NCBI GenBank assembly: GCA_041397845.1
Contig: JAWKVW010000009.1
Coordinates: 1-64,000, forward strand
Origin: JAKPQE01 sp041397845
GTDB lineage: Bacteria > Pseudomonadota > Alphaproteobacteria > Rhizobiales > JAKPQE01
Length of the DNA: 64,000 bases
Reading direction: 5' to 3'
Below, one piece after another: positions 51,756 through 61,505 of this stretch. The stretch's first letter is position 1. Every line of letters starts with the position of its first letter. Both the position numbers and the translations under genes were made by a program. The notes below the pieces were generated by a model that had not been told where the DNA came from, ran no database searches, and worked only from the letters and a program-made list of their open reading frames with translations.

Positions 51756-52796
51756 ATGGGCCGCATCCTTTATGGCGTCATGGGCGATCGCGGCGGCCAC
51801 CTGTCCCGGGCGATCGCCGTCGCCCACGAACTGCCCGGCCACGAGATCCTGTTCGTCGGCGGCGGGCGGATCGGCGAGGTCGAGCGGCACGGCTTCAGTT
51901 TCCAGCGCACGCCGATGATCGGCACCGAGATGACGGGCGGGCGGATCGACCTTGCCGCGACGATCACCGGGGCCATTCGCGAACTCTGGCGCTACCGCCA
52001 GACAATCGAGCACCTCAAGGGGCTCATTGACGAATACGATCCGGACCTCATCGTCACTGACTTCGAGTTTTTCCTGCCGCGGGCGGCGCGGGCGCTCGGC
52101 CGGCCAGCGATAAGTCTCGACCGGCACCACGCGATCACCCATTGCCAGTACGACCGGCCGCCCGGGCATTTCGGCACGCGGGCGCTGTCGCTCGGCATTC
52201 TCCACTCGATGCAGATGGCCGCCGACCGCTACATGGTCGTGTCGTTCGCGCCGATGGAGCCACGCGACCCGATCGCCGCGGAGGTCTATCCGCCGGTCAT
52301 CCGCCGCGATCTGAGCGGCTTCTCGCCGGCCGAAGACGAGCACGCCGTCGTCTATCTCTACGGGGTGACGATCGAACGTATCCGCGAGGTTTTCGGCGGC
52401 CGCGAGCGGCGCTTCGTCGTCTATGGCCAGGGCAGGGAAGGCGAAGAGGGCAATCTCGTCTTCCGGCGCCATTCGACGGACGGGTTCCTCGCCGATCTCG
52501 CCAGCGCCGCCTATGTCGTCAGTCATGGCGGCCACAACCTGATTTCCGAGGCGTTGCACTTCCGCAAGCCGCTGCTCGCCTTTCCGCTCGGCTTTGAATA
52601 CGAGCAGTATTTCAATGCCTGGCAGCTTCAGCAGACCGGCTATGGCGCTCTCGGCGAGGCACGGCAGGCGCGGGCAGCACTCGACCGCTTCGAAGTTGAT
52701 CTCGAGGGGTTAAGGCAGCGGCTCGCCGGCTACCGGCCATGGTCGGAGCGCACGGTCGCCGACCGGTTCGACGAACTCGTCCGGGTCGGGCTCTAA
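51756..52796 (+). CDS. GT28/MurG-like glycosyltransferase (MJ1255-type)
   Basis: A 346-residue GT-B fold protein. N-terminal RILYGVMGDRGGHLSRAIAV with a GxGGH-like loop, a central hinge and C-terminal FVVYGQGREGEEGN and AAYVVSHGGHNLISEALHFRKPLLAFP; the HGGHN...E motif is the UDP-sugar site of this group. The pattern resembles the conserved MJ1255 family. No membrane helices. Its TAA stop overlaps the stop codon of convergent galE by two bases. Confidence 0.8.
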   Translation: MGRILYGVMGDRGGHLSRAIAVAHELPGHEILFVGGGRIGEVERHGFSFQRTPMIGTEMTGGRIDLAATITGAIRELWRYRQTIEHLKGLIDEYDPDLIVTDFEFFLPRAARALGRPAISLDRHHAITHCQYDRPPGHFGTRALSLGILHSMQMAADRYMVVSFAPMEPRDPIAAEVYPPVIRRDLSGFSPAEDEHAVVYLYGVTIERIREVFGGRERRFVVYGQGREGEEGNLVFRRHSTDGFLADLASAAYVVSHGGHNLISEALHFRKPLLAFPLGFEYEQYFNAWQLQQTGYGALGEARQARAALDRFEVDLEGLRQRLAGYRPWSERTVADRFDELVRVGL

Positions 52797-53791
52797 GCTT
52801 TTTCCCCTGTCCGCATTTCTTCGGCGCGATGCCAGTCCCAGGCGGTGCGGACAATCGTCTCGATGCCGGAATGCACCGGATCGAAGCCGAGGGTGGCGCG
52901 GGCAAGGGCGGGATCGGCGACGAGAGCGGCCGGATCGCCCGGCCGGCGCGGGCCGGAAATCGCCGGCAGCGCCATGCCCGAGACCTTCTCGATCGCCGCC
53001 AGAACCTCGCGCACCGAATTGCCGGTGCCGGAACCAAGATTGAAGATGCCGCCGTCATGGCCGGAATTCAGCAATCCGAGCGCGGCGACGTGTGCGGCGG
53101 CAAGGTCGGTGACGTGGACATAGTCGCGGATCGCGGTGCCGTCCGGGGTCGGGAAATCGCTGCCGAAGACGGCGAAGTCGGCGATGCGGCCGAGGAGGGC
53201 GAGGATCGCCCGGGGAATGAGGTGGCTTTCCGGGTCGTGGCGCTCGCCGATCTCGCCGTCGGGATCGGCACCGGCGGCATTGAAATAGCGCAGGGTGACC
53301 GAGCGCGTGCCATAGGCGGCACCGAAATCGGCCAGCGCCTGCTCGATCATCCGCTTCGTGCGGGCGTAAGGATTGATCGGGGCGATCGGGGTCGTTTCGG
53401 CGATCGGCACCCTGTCGACATTGCCGTAAACCGAACAGGTGCCGGAAAAGACGATGCGGCCGCAGCCGGCGGCGCGCATGGCGGCAAGCAGCGACAGGGC
53501 GCCGGCGACGTTGTTGTCATAATATTTCTGCGGGTCGAGGACGGACTCGCCAACCTCGGCGCAGGCGGCGAAGTGCAGGACCGCCTCGGCCCTTGTGTCC
53601 CGAAGGACACGCTCGAGGGCGGCAGTGTCGCGGATATCCCCTTCGACCAATGGCCCCCAGCGCACGAAATCGGCATGGCCGGTCGACAGATTGTCGAAGA
53701 CTATCGGCGAAAAACCATTTCTCGACAGTGCTTTGCAGGTGTGCGAGCCGATATAGCCGGCGCCGCCGACAACAAGGACTGGTCGTGTCAT
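52793..53791 (-). CDS. galE: UDP-glucose 4-epimerase
   Basis: A 332-residue extended SDR that interconverts UDP-glucose and UDP-galactose. Rossmann motif VVGGAGYIGSHTCKALSRNG, DNLSTGH, HFAACAEVGESV, catalytic Ser-Thr region SGTCSVYGN and YxxxK in NPYARTKRMIEQ; RDYVHVTDLAAAHV and FNLGSGTGNSVREV are typical. It is on the opposite strand to the surrounding glycan genes, as is the SDR gene. It supplies UDP-Gal for the glycosyltransferases. Confidence 0.93.
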   Translation of the reverse strand: MTRPVLVVGGAGYIGSHTCKALSRNGFSPIVFDNLSTGHADFVRWGPLVEGDIRDTAALERVLRDTRAEAVLHFAACAEVGESVLDPQKYYDNNVAGALSLLAAMRAAGCGRIVFSGTCSVYGNVDRVPIAETTPIAPINPYARTKRMIEQALADFGAAYGTRSVTLRYFNAAGADPDGEIGERHDPESHLIPRAILALLGRIADFAVFGSDFPTPDGTAIRDYVHVTDLAAAHVAALGLLNSGHDGGIFNLGSGTGNSVREVLAAIEKVSGMALPAISGPRRPGDPAALVADPALARATLGFDPVHSGIETIVRTAWDWHRAEEMRTGEKA

Positions 53792-54010
53792 CCGGTTCCT
53801 GCTCCGGCCGCGCGCAGCCGGTTCCCCTTGGCATGAATGTCGCGAGGTGGTACCCCGCCCGAAACGATCCGTAACATATTCCGCCGGTCCGATGGCAACG
53901 AGCGAAGCCGGGGAGCGGATACGGACAAAACGTCGCCCCGGCTTTGCATAACGGGGGCAGGAGGGCATTTGCGGCCGAACACGGCGGCAGTGCCGGGAGT
54001 CGGTCAGTCC

Positions 54011-55219
54011 ATGTCCATGCTCGCGTATCAGGCAGCCGGTATCGTCAAGCTCGCGCCCACCATGCTGGAGCGTCCGCGCTTTGCGCTGGAGACGGGAAAG
54101 CTGCTCGTCAGCCGCCTCCTTCTCGACAGACGCGTGCCGCGCGACGGCGTCGGCGCCGGTATCCGCCAGGTCAGCATCCGCATCACCGACCGCTGCAATC
54201 TGCGCTGCCATACCTGCGGCCAGTGGGGCGACAACGGCTATCTGCTCGACAAGTCGCTTGCCGATCTCGTGCGCAACGAGGTGTCGGCCGAGCGCTACAT
54301 CGAGCTCGTCAAGGATCTCGCCGCCAACGGCCATCGGCCGGGGCTTTATCTCTGGGGCGGCGAGCCGATGCTCTATCGCGGCGCCATCGATCTCATCCGC
54401 GAGGCGGCCGATCTCGGCATGCCGACCAGCATCGCGACGAACGGCTCGCGCATCGCCGAGAACGCCGAGGCGCTTGTCGCCGCGCCGCTCTATCTGGCGC
54501 AGATGTCGATCGACGGCCATTCGGCAGAAGTGCACAACGCCTGCCGGCCGGGCGCCGGTCCCTCGACCGACAATTTCCGCACGGTGATGGGGGCGCTCGA
54601 CGCGCTGAAGGCGGAGCGCGAGCGCAAGGGCACGCGCCTGCCGATCCTTGCCGGGCTTTGCACCATCAACCAGCGTAACGCCGACCATCTCGTCGACGTC
54701 TACGAAGCCTTTGCCGACAAGCTCGACGTGCTCGTCTTCTACCTCTCCTGGTGGATCGACGAAGACGCGGCGGCAAAGCACACCGACGACTTCAGCCGCC
54801 GTTTCGGCTTTGCCCCGGATCGCCATCTCGGCTGGATCGGCGGCTGGCGGCCGGAGAACTACACCGCGCTTTCCCAGCAGCTCACCGAGCTTGCGCGCCG
54901 CTCGCTGTCGCCGAAAGGGCCGGCGGTGTTCATCCTGCCGCATCTGACGAGCGCGGCCGATCTCGAGCGCTACTACACGGATCACGGCGCGACGTTCGGC
55001 CATGACCGGTGCTCGTCGATCTATCGGGCGGTCGAGATCAACGCCAATGGCGACATGTCGCCCTGCCGTGACTACCACGACTACGTCGTCGGCAACGTCA
55101 AGGACGATACGATCACCGGCATCTGGAACAACGACAAATATCGCGATTTCCGGCGCAGCCTTGCCAAGGATGGGTTGATGCCGGTTTGCACGCGCTGTTG
55201 CGGCCTGATGGGCAACTGA
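54011..55219 (+). CDS. Radical SAM/SPASM protein in the glycan locus
   Basis: A 402-residue iron-sulfur enzyme. The radical SAM cluster is CNLRCHTC (TDRCNLRCHTCGQWGD), followed by LYLWGGEPMLYRG (GGE SAM-binding motif). The C-terminal SPASM-like region has CSSIYRAVEINANGDMSPC...VGNVKDDTITGIWNN and ends VCTRCCGLMGN, with cysteines for one or two more clusters. The start MSMLAYQAAGIVKL was preferred to one 174 bases upstream, which would add residues of no recognisable conservation. Relatives occur in polysaccharide clusters, where they may modify a sugar or an attached amino group; the reaction is unknown. Confidence 0.82.
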   Translation: MSMLAYQAAGIVKLAPTMLERPRFALETGKLLVSRLLLDRRVPRDGVGAGIRQVSIRITDRCNLRCHTCGQWGDNGYLLDKSLADLVRNEVSAERYIELVKDLAANGHRPGLYLWGGEPMLYRGAIDLIREAADLGMPTSIATNGSRIAENAEALVAAPLYLAQMSIDGHSAEVHNACRPGAGPSTDNFRTVMGALDALKAERERKGTRLPILAGLCTINQRNADHLVDVYEAFADKLDVLVFYLSWWIDEDAAAKHTDDFSRRFGFAPDRHLGWIGGWRPENYTALSQQLTELARRSLSPKGPAVFILPHLTSAADLERYYTDHGATFGHDRCSSIYRAVEINANGDMSPCRDYHDYVVGNVKDDTITGIWNNDKYRDFRRSLAKDGLMPVCTRCCGLMGN

Positions 55220-55276
55220 CAGCGGGCCAACCTTCCTTACGGCCTCAATTCGCGGGCCGGCAACTCAGCAAGCGTC

Positions 55277-56494
55277 ATGCGTACCGCCTATATCCTGCTC
55301 TGGTTTCCGAAACCGACCGAGACCTTCATTTTCCGCGAGGTGCGCAACCTCGAAAGGTTCGGGCTGCCGCTGAAGATGTTCTCGCTCTATGGCCCGTGGA
55401 CGCGGGACCTTTCGGCCGAGATGGCCTCGGTCGCCGACCGGACCGAGCGGCTCGGCATCAGGGGCCTGCCGAAGATCGTCTCCGGGATTGCCTACTGGCT
55501 GGCGCGGGAGCCGGGAAAGGTCGGCGCGCTCGTTCGCACGGCCTTGCTGCGGCGCTGGTCCGGCGTCGAGAAGACGGCCGAAAACCTCTGGGCCTTCCTT
55601 GCCGGCTTCCACCTTGCCCGGCGTTTTCGGGAAGAGGGAATCGAGCACATTCATGCGCCCTGGGCGAGCGGGCCGGCGACGGCGGCCTGGGTCGCGGCGC
55701 GACTGACCGGCAAGCCCTTCACCTTCACGGCGCGGGCCTGGGACATCTATCCGCCGGATGCGCTGATCGGTGAGAAGATCGCCGAGGCGGCGTTCGTGCG
55801 CTGCGAGACGGGCGCCAACGTCAAGCACCTGATGGCGATTTCCGGCCAGCCGGAGACGAAATTCGAGCTGACCTACAACGGCGTGCCGCTCGTCGCCGAA
55901 GGGGCGGCGGAGGTGCCGATGCAGCAGCCGGTGCGGATGCTGGCGATGGGCCGGTTCGTTGCCAAGAAGGGGTTCGACCAGCTCATCCGCGCGGCGCGGC
56001 TGATGGCCGATCGCGGCGTCGATTTCCGCCTCACTTTTGCCGGCGACGGGCCGCTGCGCGGCCAGCTCGAGGCACTTGGCGCCGAACTCGGCATCGCCGA
56101 TCGGGTGATTTTTCCTGGCTATGTCTCCTACGATCAGGTCGGGGCCTATTTCATGGCGACCGACATGGTGGTGATGCCCTGCGTCGTCGCAGCATCGGAC
56201 GACCGCGACGGCATTCCGACGGTGATCATCGAGGCGCTGCTGCATCGCCTGCCGGTGGTCTCGACGGCGGTCTCGGGCATTCCCGAGCTCGTCGAGAACG
56301 AGGTGACGGGGATGCTGGTCGAGCAGCGCGATCCGGAAGCGCTGGCCGGGGCAATCCTCAAGCTTGCCGGCGACCGGGACTTCGCGCTGCGGCTTGCCGA
56401 GGCCGGGCGGGCGCGGGTGCACGAGCGCTTCGATCCGGAGAAGAACCACCGGCGTGTCCTTGCCCTTTACGAAGGGATCGGGTCACGGCAATGA
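55277..56494 (+). CDS. GT4-family glycosyltransferase
   Basis: A 405-residue GT-B retaining transferase. N-terminal ILLWFPKPTETFIFREVRNL; IEHIHAPWASGPATAAW; C-terminal VRMLAMGRFVAKKGFDQLIRA and the EX7E donor motif in GIPTVIIEALLHRLPVVST. It resembles colanic-acid-type WcaL/AmsK enzymes, with the characteristic PSETFI-like opening. It overlaps the next transferase by four bases (ATGA), so both are co-translated. Confidence 0.87.
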   Translation: MRTAYILLWFPKPTETFIFREVRNLERFGLPLKMFSLYGPWTRDLSAEMASVADRTERLGIRGLPKIVSGIAYWLAREPGKVGALVRTALLRRWSGVEKTAENLWAFLAGFHLARRFREEGIEHIHAPWASGPATAAWVAARLTGKPFTFTARAWDIYPPDALIGEKIAEAAFVRCETGANVKHLMAISGQPETKFELTYNGVPLVAEGAAEVPMQQPVRMLAMGRFVAKKGFDQLIRAARLMADRGVDFRLTFAGDGPLRGQLEALGAELGIADRVIFPGYVSYDQVGAYFMATDMVVMPCVVAASDDRDGIPTVIIEALLHRLPVVSTAVSGIPELVENEVTGMLVEQRDPEALAGAILKLAGDRDFALRLAEAGRARVHERFDPEKNHRRVLALYEGIGSRQ

Positions 56495-57564
56495 CGGCGG
56501 CGCGGCAACCGATCCGGCTCGTGGTGCTCCTCGAGGATCTCGATTTCGGCGGCACGCAGCGCTTTGCCACCTATCTCCTGCGCGATCTTGACCGCGACCG
56601 CTTCCGGCCGGTGCTCTGGACGCTGCGCGGCGGCGACGATTTCCGCCCGGTGGTCGAGGCGGCCGGCGTGCCGGTCGTCGATCTCGGCCGGACCGCGAAA
56701 GTCGGTCCGCTGGCGATTTTGAGGCTTGCCCTGCGCCTTTTCGGCGACCGGCCCGACGTCCTCTACACGCTGACGGTGCTGCCCAATATCTGGGGGCGGG
56801 CGTTTGCCGGGCTGCTCGGCATTCCTGTCGTTTCGGGCTATCGCAACTATCTGCCGCGCCAGCACGAATGGCTGCTGTCCCGGTTCTCGCGCCGGATCGT
56901 CGCCAATGCCGAGCGGCTGCGCGGCGTTCTCGTCGAGCGGTTCGGCGTGCCGGCGGCAAAGGTCGCGGTCGTGCCGAACGGCGTCGATACGGCGTTTTTC
57001 CGGCCGCGCGAGGATGACGGTGCGCAGATGCCGCTTGTTCTCTGCGTCGCACGCCGGGTCGGGCGCAAGGATCTGCCGACGCTGCTTGCGGCATTCGCGG
57101 GCGTGCGGGCAAGGATGCCCGAGGCGCGGTTGCGGATCGTCGGCAACGGGCCGCTCGATGTGCCGGCGGCGCCGGGCGTCGAGGTTCTGGCAGCACCGGG
57201 CGACATCCGGCCGCATCTTGCCGCCGCGTCGGTTTTCGCGCTTTCCTCGGTAGACGAGGGAGCGCCGAACGTCATCATCGAGGCAATGGCCAGCGGCCTG
57301 CCGGTGGTGACGACGGAAGCCGGCGGGGCCGGCGAGCTTGTGGTGCCGGGTGTGACCGGGCTGACGGTGGCGCCGGGCGATGCGGCGGGGCTTGCCGATG
57401 CACTGCTGGCGCTGCTTGGCGATGCGGCGCTGGCCGGGGAAATGGGGCGCGCCGGGCGCGAGCGGGTCGAGCGGGAATTCTCGCTTGCCCGGATGATTGC
57501 CGCGCATGAGCGCATTCTCGCCGAAGCGGCGGGTGAGGACGGGGGTGAGGGCGATGCATCTTGA
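56491..57564 (+). CDS. GT4-family glycosyltransferase
   Basis: A 357-residue GT-B enzyme. LLEDLDFGGTQRFATYLLRD at the N-terminus is the sugar-acceptor loop of GT4 proteins; the C-terminal domain has VLCVARRVGRKDLPTLLAAF and the donor motif EGAPNVIIEAMASGLPVVTT. No membrane segment. It overlaps the UDP-xylose synthase gene by 11 bases. Confidence 0.87.
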   Translation: MTAARQPIRLVVLLEDLDFGGTQRFATYLLRDLDRDRFRPVLWTLRGGDDFRPVVEAAGVPVVDLGRTAKVGPLAILRLALRLFGDRPDVLYTLTVLPNIWGRAFAGLLGIPVVSGYRNYLPRQHEWLLSRFSRRIVANAERLRGVLVERFGVPAAKVAVVPNGVDTAFFRPREDDGAQMPLVLCVARRVGRKDLPTLLAAFAGVRARMPEARLRIVGNGPLDVPAAPGVEVLAAPGDIRPHLAAASVFALSSVDEGAPNVIIEAMASGLPVVTTEAGGAGELVVPGVTGLTVAPGDAAGLADALLALLGDAALAGEMGRAGRERVEREFSLARMIAAHERILAEAAGEDGGEGDAS

Positions 57565-58549
57565 ATCGCGCATTCTGATCACGGGCGGGGCCGGTTTTCT
57601 TGGCTCGCACCTTGCCGACAGGCTGGTCGCAGGGGGCGCCGACGTCATCTGTGCCGACAATTTCTTCACCGGATCACGCCGCAACATCCGGCACCTGCTC
57701 GACAATTCGCATTTCGAGCTGCTGCGGCACGACATCACCTTTCCGCTCTATGTCGAAGTCGACGAGATCTACAATCTCGCCTGTCCGGCGTCGCCTGTGC
57801 ACTACCAGTACGACCCGGTGCAGACGACCAAGACCAGCGTGCACGGCGCGATCAACATGCTCGGCCTTGCCAAGCGGCTGCGGGCGCGAATCCTCCAGGC
57901 CTCGACCTCGGAGGTCTACGGCGATCCGGAAGTGCATCCGCAGACCGAGGAATACTGGGGCAACGTCAATCCGATCGGCCCGCGCTCATGCTATGACGAG
58001 GGCAAGCGCTGCGCCGAGACGCTGTTTTTCGACTACCGGCGCCAGCACCGGCTCGGCATCAAGGTGGCGCGGATCTTCAACACCTACGGGCCGCGCATGC
58101 AGCCGAACGACGGCCGCGTCGTCTCGAATTTCATCATCCAGGCGTTGCTTGGCCGCGATCTCCACCTTTATGGCGACGGCGAGCAGACGCGCTCGTTCTG
58201 CTATGTCGACGACCTCATCGAGGCGATGGTGCGACTGATGGCGACGCCGGACGAGGTGACCGGGCCGATCAATCTCGGCAATCCGGCGGAAATGACCATT
58301 CGCGAGCTTGCCGAGAAGATCGTCGACCTCACCGGCTCGAAGTCGAAGCTGGTATTGCGGCCGCGGCCGGCGGACGATCCGTATCGGCGCAAGCCGGACA
58401 TCAGCCGCGCCCGCGAGGCGCTCGACTGGGAGCCGAAAGTCGGGCTCGAAGAGGGACTGAAGCCGACGATCGCCTATTTCGAGGACCTGCTTGCCGCGAT
58501 CCCGGCCGGCGATGTCGACCGCCTGCTCGGTGTCGCGGCACCGATCTGA
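57554..58549 (+). CDS. UDP-glucuronate decarboxylase (UDP-xylose synthase)
   Basis: A 331-residue extended SDR that converts UDP-glucuronate to UDP-xylose. Motifs are ITGGAGFLGSHLADRL, DNFFTGSRRNIRHLL, IYNLACPASPVHYQYDPVQT, TSEVYGDPEVHPQ, and YDEGKRCAE with the YxxxK pair; RIFNTYGPRMQPNDGRVVSN is typical of UXS. This implies xylose (or UDP-4-keto-arabinose) in the glycan. The ATG was placed after a GTGAGGGCG; the longer frame runs inside the preceding gene. The UDP-glucose dehydrogenase that makes the substrate is not in this window. Confidence 0.92.
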   Translation: MHLESRILITGGAGFLGSHLADRLVAGGADVICADNFFTGSRRNIRHLLDNSHFELLRHDITFPLYVEVDEIYNLACPASPVHYQYDPVQTTKTSVHGAINMLGLAKRLRARILQASTSEVYGDPEVHPQTEEYWGNVNPIGPRSCYDEGKRCAETLFFDYRRQHRLGIKVARIFNTYGPRMQPNDGRVVSNFIIQALLGRDLHLYGDGEQTRSFCYVDDLIEAMVRLMATPDEVTGPINLGNPAEMTIRELAEKIVDLTGSKSKLVLRPRPADDPYRRKPDISRAREALDWEPKVGLEEGLKPTIAYFEDLLAAIPAGDVDRLLGVAAPI

Positions 58550-58572
58550 GGACACTTGCCGGAACGCGCCAG

Positions 58573-59529
58573 ATGGATGTCCTGTTCGCCGCCGACGACA
58601 GCTATGCCCGCCATCTCGGCGTGACGATGCTGTCGCTGCTGCGGTCGCAGCCGGCGGACATGCGCCTCGACTTCCATCTGCTGCATCAGGGCATGAGCGC
58701 CGGCAACCTTGCGAAACTCGCCAGCCTCGGCGCCGGGCGCGCCTTCCGTCTTCATGACTACCGCGTCGACCCGGCCGAATTTTCCGGGTTTTCCCGGGCA
58801 ATGAGCTTCAGCCGGCAGATGAGCTACATCACGCTCGAGACGTTCTTCCGGCTGAAGGCGCACCGCATTCTGCCGGATCTGGCGCGGGTGCTCTATCTCG
58901 ACACGGATATCATTTGCCGGGCCGATCTCTCGCCACTCTGGTCGCTCGATCTTGATGGAAAGCTTGTCGCGGCGGTCGCCAACCAGGATGTCGAGGCGCC
59001 GGAAATCCTGCGCCGGCAAGGTCTTCTCGGCGACGGCGAGCCCTATTTCAATGCCGGCGTCCTGCTTCTCAATCTGGCGGAAATGCGGACCGAGGGGATC
59101 GACGCCCGCCTTGCCGAGCTTGCCGAACGGCATGGCCGGTTCATGCAGTTCGCCGATCAGGACCTCCTCAACGTCGCCTGTCGCGGGCGCATCGCCTGGG
59201 CGCCGCTGCGCTTCAACGTGCAGTCCGGCTATTTCTACAAGACCAGTCTTGCCAACGACCTCGAGCGTTTCTGGCCGGGCGTGCGACGGGAATTCGAGGC
59301 CGCGCTCGCCGATCCGGCGATCCTGCATTTCACCGGGCGGGAAAAACCCTGGCATATCACCTCGCGCCATCCGATGCGGGAGAGCTATCGCGAGATCGAG
59401 AGGGCCTCGCCATGGCGCGACGAGCCGCTGCTCGTCGATCACCTGCGCTACCGGCCGCATCCGGCAAGGGCCTTTCTCGACAAGGTCCGGAGCTGGTTCG
59501 GCCCGATGACGCCGGGCGGCGGAGGCTGA
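58573..59529 (+). CDS. GT8-family glycosyltransferase
   Basis: A 318-residue GT-A retaining transferase. The N-terminus MDVLFAADDSYARHLGVTML, the DxD metal site in VLYLDTDIICRADL, YFNAGVLLLNLAEMR, FADQDLLNVACRGR and HFTGREKPWH are the full GT8 pattern, as in lipopolysaccharide galactosyl- and glucosyltransferases. It follows UXS by 23 bases and precedes a GT2 gene by three. Confidence 0.92.
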   Translation: MDVLFAADDSYARHLGVTMLSLLRSQPADMRLDFHLLHQGMSAGNLAKLASLGAGRAFRLHDYRVDPAEFSGFSRAMSFSRQMSYITLETFFRLKAHRILPDLARVLYLDTDIICRADLSPLWSLDLDGKLVAAVANQDVEAPEILRRQGLLGDGEPYFNAGVLLLNLAEMRTEGIDARLAELAERHGRFMQFADQDLLNVACRGRIAWAPLRFNVQSGYFYKTSLANDLERFWPGVRREFEAALADPAILHFTGREKPWHITSRHPMRESYREIERASPWRDEPLLVDHLRYRPHPARAFLDKVRSWFGPMTPGGGG

Positions 59530-59532
59530 GCG

Positions 59533-60372
59533 ATGCCGAAGATCACGCTCGTCGTCTGTCTCCACCGCGAGGGCGATCTTCTCGCCCGGCTCCTGATGCA
59601 GGCCGAGGGGTGCCATGACGATCTCGTCGTCGTCCATGACGGTCCCGACGAGGATAATTGCCGGGCTATAGTCGAGGCTCATGGCGGCCGGTTTTTCGAG
59701 CGGCCGCGCGCCTTTCAGCAGGAGCCGCACTGGCCGTTCGCCTGGGGGCAGGCGGCGCACGACTGGATCCTGCGGCTCGATGCGGACGAGTTCCCGTCCG
59801 AGACGCTTGCCGACTGGCTGCGGCGCTTTCGCGAGGCGGCCGAGCCGGCAGGCGAAATATCGGGCTATACGGCAATCTGGCCGCTCTGGGACGGGCGGCG
59901 CGAGCGGACCCGGCGCTGGCCGCGCCGCGTCATGCTCTTCAACCGGGCACGGGTCCGTTATTTCGGCATGGCGGACCAGGGGCCGATCGCCGACGGCAGG
60001 TTCGAGCCGCTCGACCTCGTGCTCCGCCATCAGCCGGACCGGCCGTCCTACGGCATCCGCTACACGCTGATGCGGCCGACGTCGCGGCGCTGGCACACCG
60101 AGATCGCCCGCGCGCTCCTTGGCAAACCGACGGACCTTGCCTGCTGGCGCTGGGACGACGCGGCCTGGCCGGCAAAGTGGGAGGCGATCCGCCGGGCGCC
60201 GCTGCGCACCGGGCTGAGACGGTTCTTTCTGTCGCCGTTCCGGAACGGGCGCGACATGGTGCGCGCCGGCGAATTTCCGAACCCGGCTTTCCTCACCTTT
60301 TTTCCGCTGCAGCACTGGATGACCTGCTGGCGTTTCCATCAACTGCGGAAGGCGGAGAAAAAGGGACGATGA
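59533..60372 (+). CDS. GT2-family glycosyltransferase
   Basis: A 279-residue GT-A inverting transferase. MPKITLVVCLHREGDLLARL opens the nucleotide-binding fold and WILRLDADEFPSETLADWL holds the D-x-D site. It resembles WaaE/KdtX-type enzymes in the first half; the second half (RRWPRRVMLFNRARVRYFGM) is less typical. The stop overlaps the start of the next gene as ATGA. Confidence 0.85.
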   Translation: MPKITLVVCLHREGDLLARLLMQAEGCHDDLVVVHDGPDEDNCRAIVEAHGGRFFERPRAFQQEPHWPFAWGQAAHDWILRLDADEFPSETLADWLRRFREAAEPAGEISGYTAIWPLWDGRRERTRRWPRRVMLFNRARVRYFGMADQGPIADGRFEPLDLVLRHQPDRPSYGIRYTLMRPTSRRWHTEIARALLGKPTDLACWRWDDAAWPAKWEAIRRAPLRTGLRRFFLSPFRNGRDMVRAGEFPNPAFLTFFPLQHWMTCWRFHQLRKAEKKGR

Positions 60373-61391
60373 GCGCGGCGCGGTTCTTCTATCTCGTCAC
60401 GGCCGACAGCCGTTTCCGGATGGCTGACGAGACGCCGCTCGCCTTCCTGCAGCGGCGAATGTTCAGGCGAGGGACGCGGGTGCCGACCGGCGGCGTCAAG
60501 GTCATCTACCAGCATTGCGATGCGCTCGTGGCAGCCGGCATCGAGGCCCATCCGGTGCATCTCGGCGACTTCCGGGTGGACTGGATGGAGCATCATTGCC
60601 GGCCGCTCGGGCTTGCCGAAGCGCTGGAACTGGCAACGCCTGACGACGTGCTCGTCGTGCCGGAGCGGGTGCCGGAGGCCGGCGCGGGGTTTTCCTGCCG
60701 GCGGCGGGTGGCGTTCGTGCAGAATGGCGGGCTCGTCGACAAGGCGCTCGGCGGCCGCGACTACGGCGATTTCGGCTTCACCGATGTGCTCTGCTGCAGT
60801 CGCTGGCTTGGCGCGTTCATGGCGTCGCGGACGCGGCTGCCAGTGCATGTCGCGGTGAACGGCATCGACCTGTCGAAATTCCGGCCGGCGCCGAAAAAAA
60901 GGCGCGTCGGGCGGGTGCTCTATCTGAAGCGCAAGGCGACCTGGGAATATGGCCGCGCGGCGCTGGCAAAGCTTGATCCGGCGGTGCGGGCGGGCATCGA
61001 GGTCGTCGAGCTGCCGAACCGGATGAGCGAGGCCGAGATGATCGCCGCCTACCAGTCGGCGGACATCTTCCTCGCCCTCGGATTTCCGGAGGGCTTTGCG
61101 TTGCCGCCGCTCGAGGCGATGGCCTGCGGGGCGGCGGTGGTCGGCTTTGCCGGCGGCGGCGGGCTCGAGCACATGGTCGATGGCGAGAGCGCGCTCGTCG
61201 TTGCCGATGGCGACGCGGACGGCCTTGCCGCGGCGCTCGCGCGGGTCGTTGCCGACCGTGATCTCCACGAACGGCTGCGGGCCGGCGGGCTTGCCATGGC
61301 GAGCCGGTTCGGCCTGCCGCGCATGGCCGGGGAGGTCGTTGCCATGGCGCGTCTGCCCGGCGGTGGAAAAAACGCCGGAGGAGGGGGCTGA
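60369..61391 (+). CDS. GT4-family glycosyltransferase
   Basis: A 340-residue GT-B enzyme. The N-terminal half has FFYLVTADSRFRMAD and GGVKVIYQHCDAL (the GGxK acceptor loop); the C-terminal half has VLYLKRKATWEYGRAAL and the donor motif GFPEGFALPPLEAMACGAAVV. It is coupled to the GT2 gene by an ATGA overlap. Stretches of the last 70 residues are Gly/Ala-rich. Confidence 0.85.
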   Translation: MSAARFFYLVTADSRFRMADETPLAFLQRRMFRRGTRVPTGGVKVIYQHCDALVAAGIEAHPVHLGDFRVDWMEHHCRPLGLAEALELATPDDVLVVPERVPEAGAGFSCRRRVAFVQNGGLVDKALGGRDYGDFGFTDVLCCSRWLGAFMASRTRLPVHVAVNGIDLSKFRPAPKKRRVGRVLYLKRKATWEYGRAALAKLDPAVRAGIEVVELPNRMSEAEMIAAYQSADIFLALGFPEGFALPPLEAMACGAAVVGFAGGGGLEHMVDGESALVVADGDADGLAAALARVVADRDLHERLRAGGLAMASRFGLPRMAGEVVAMARLPGGGKNAGGGG

Positions 61392-61505
61392 ACACAGCCT
61401 GTGCCACGCTTTGCGGTGGCCTTGGCGTTGTTTTTCCTGATATTTCTTGAAACGGGGAACGGGGGCGCGTTACGGGCAGATGAGCATTGTCCGGCCGGAT
61501 GTGAA

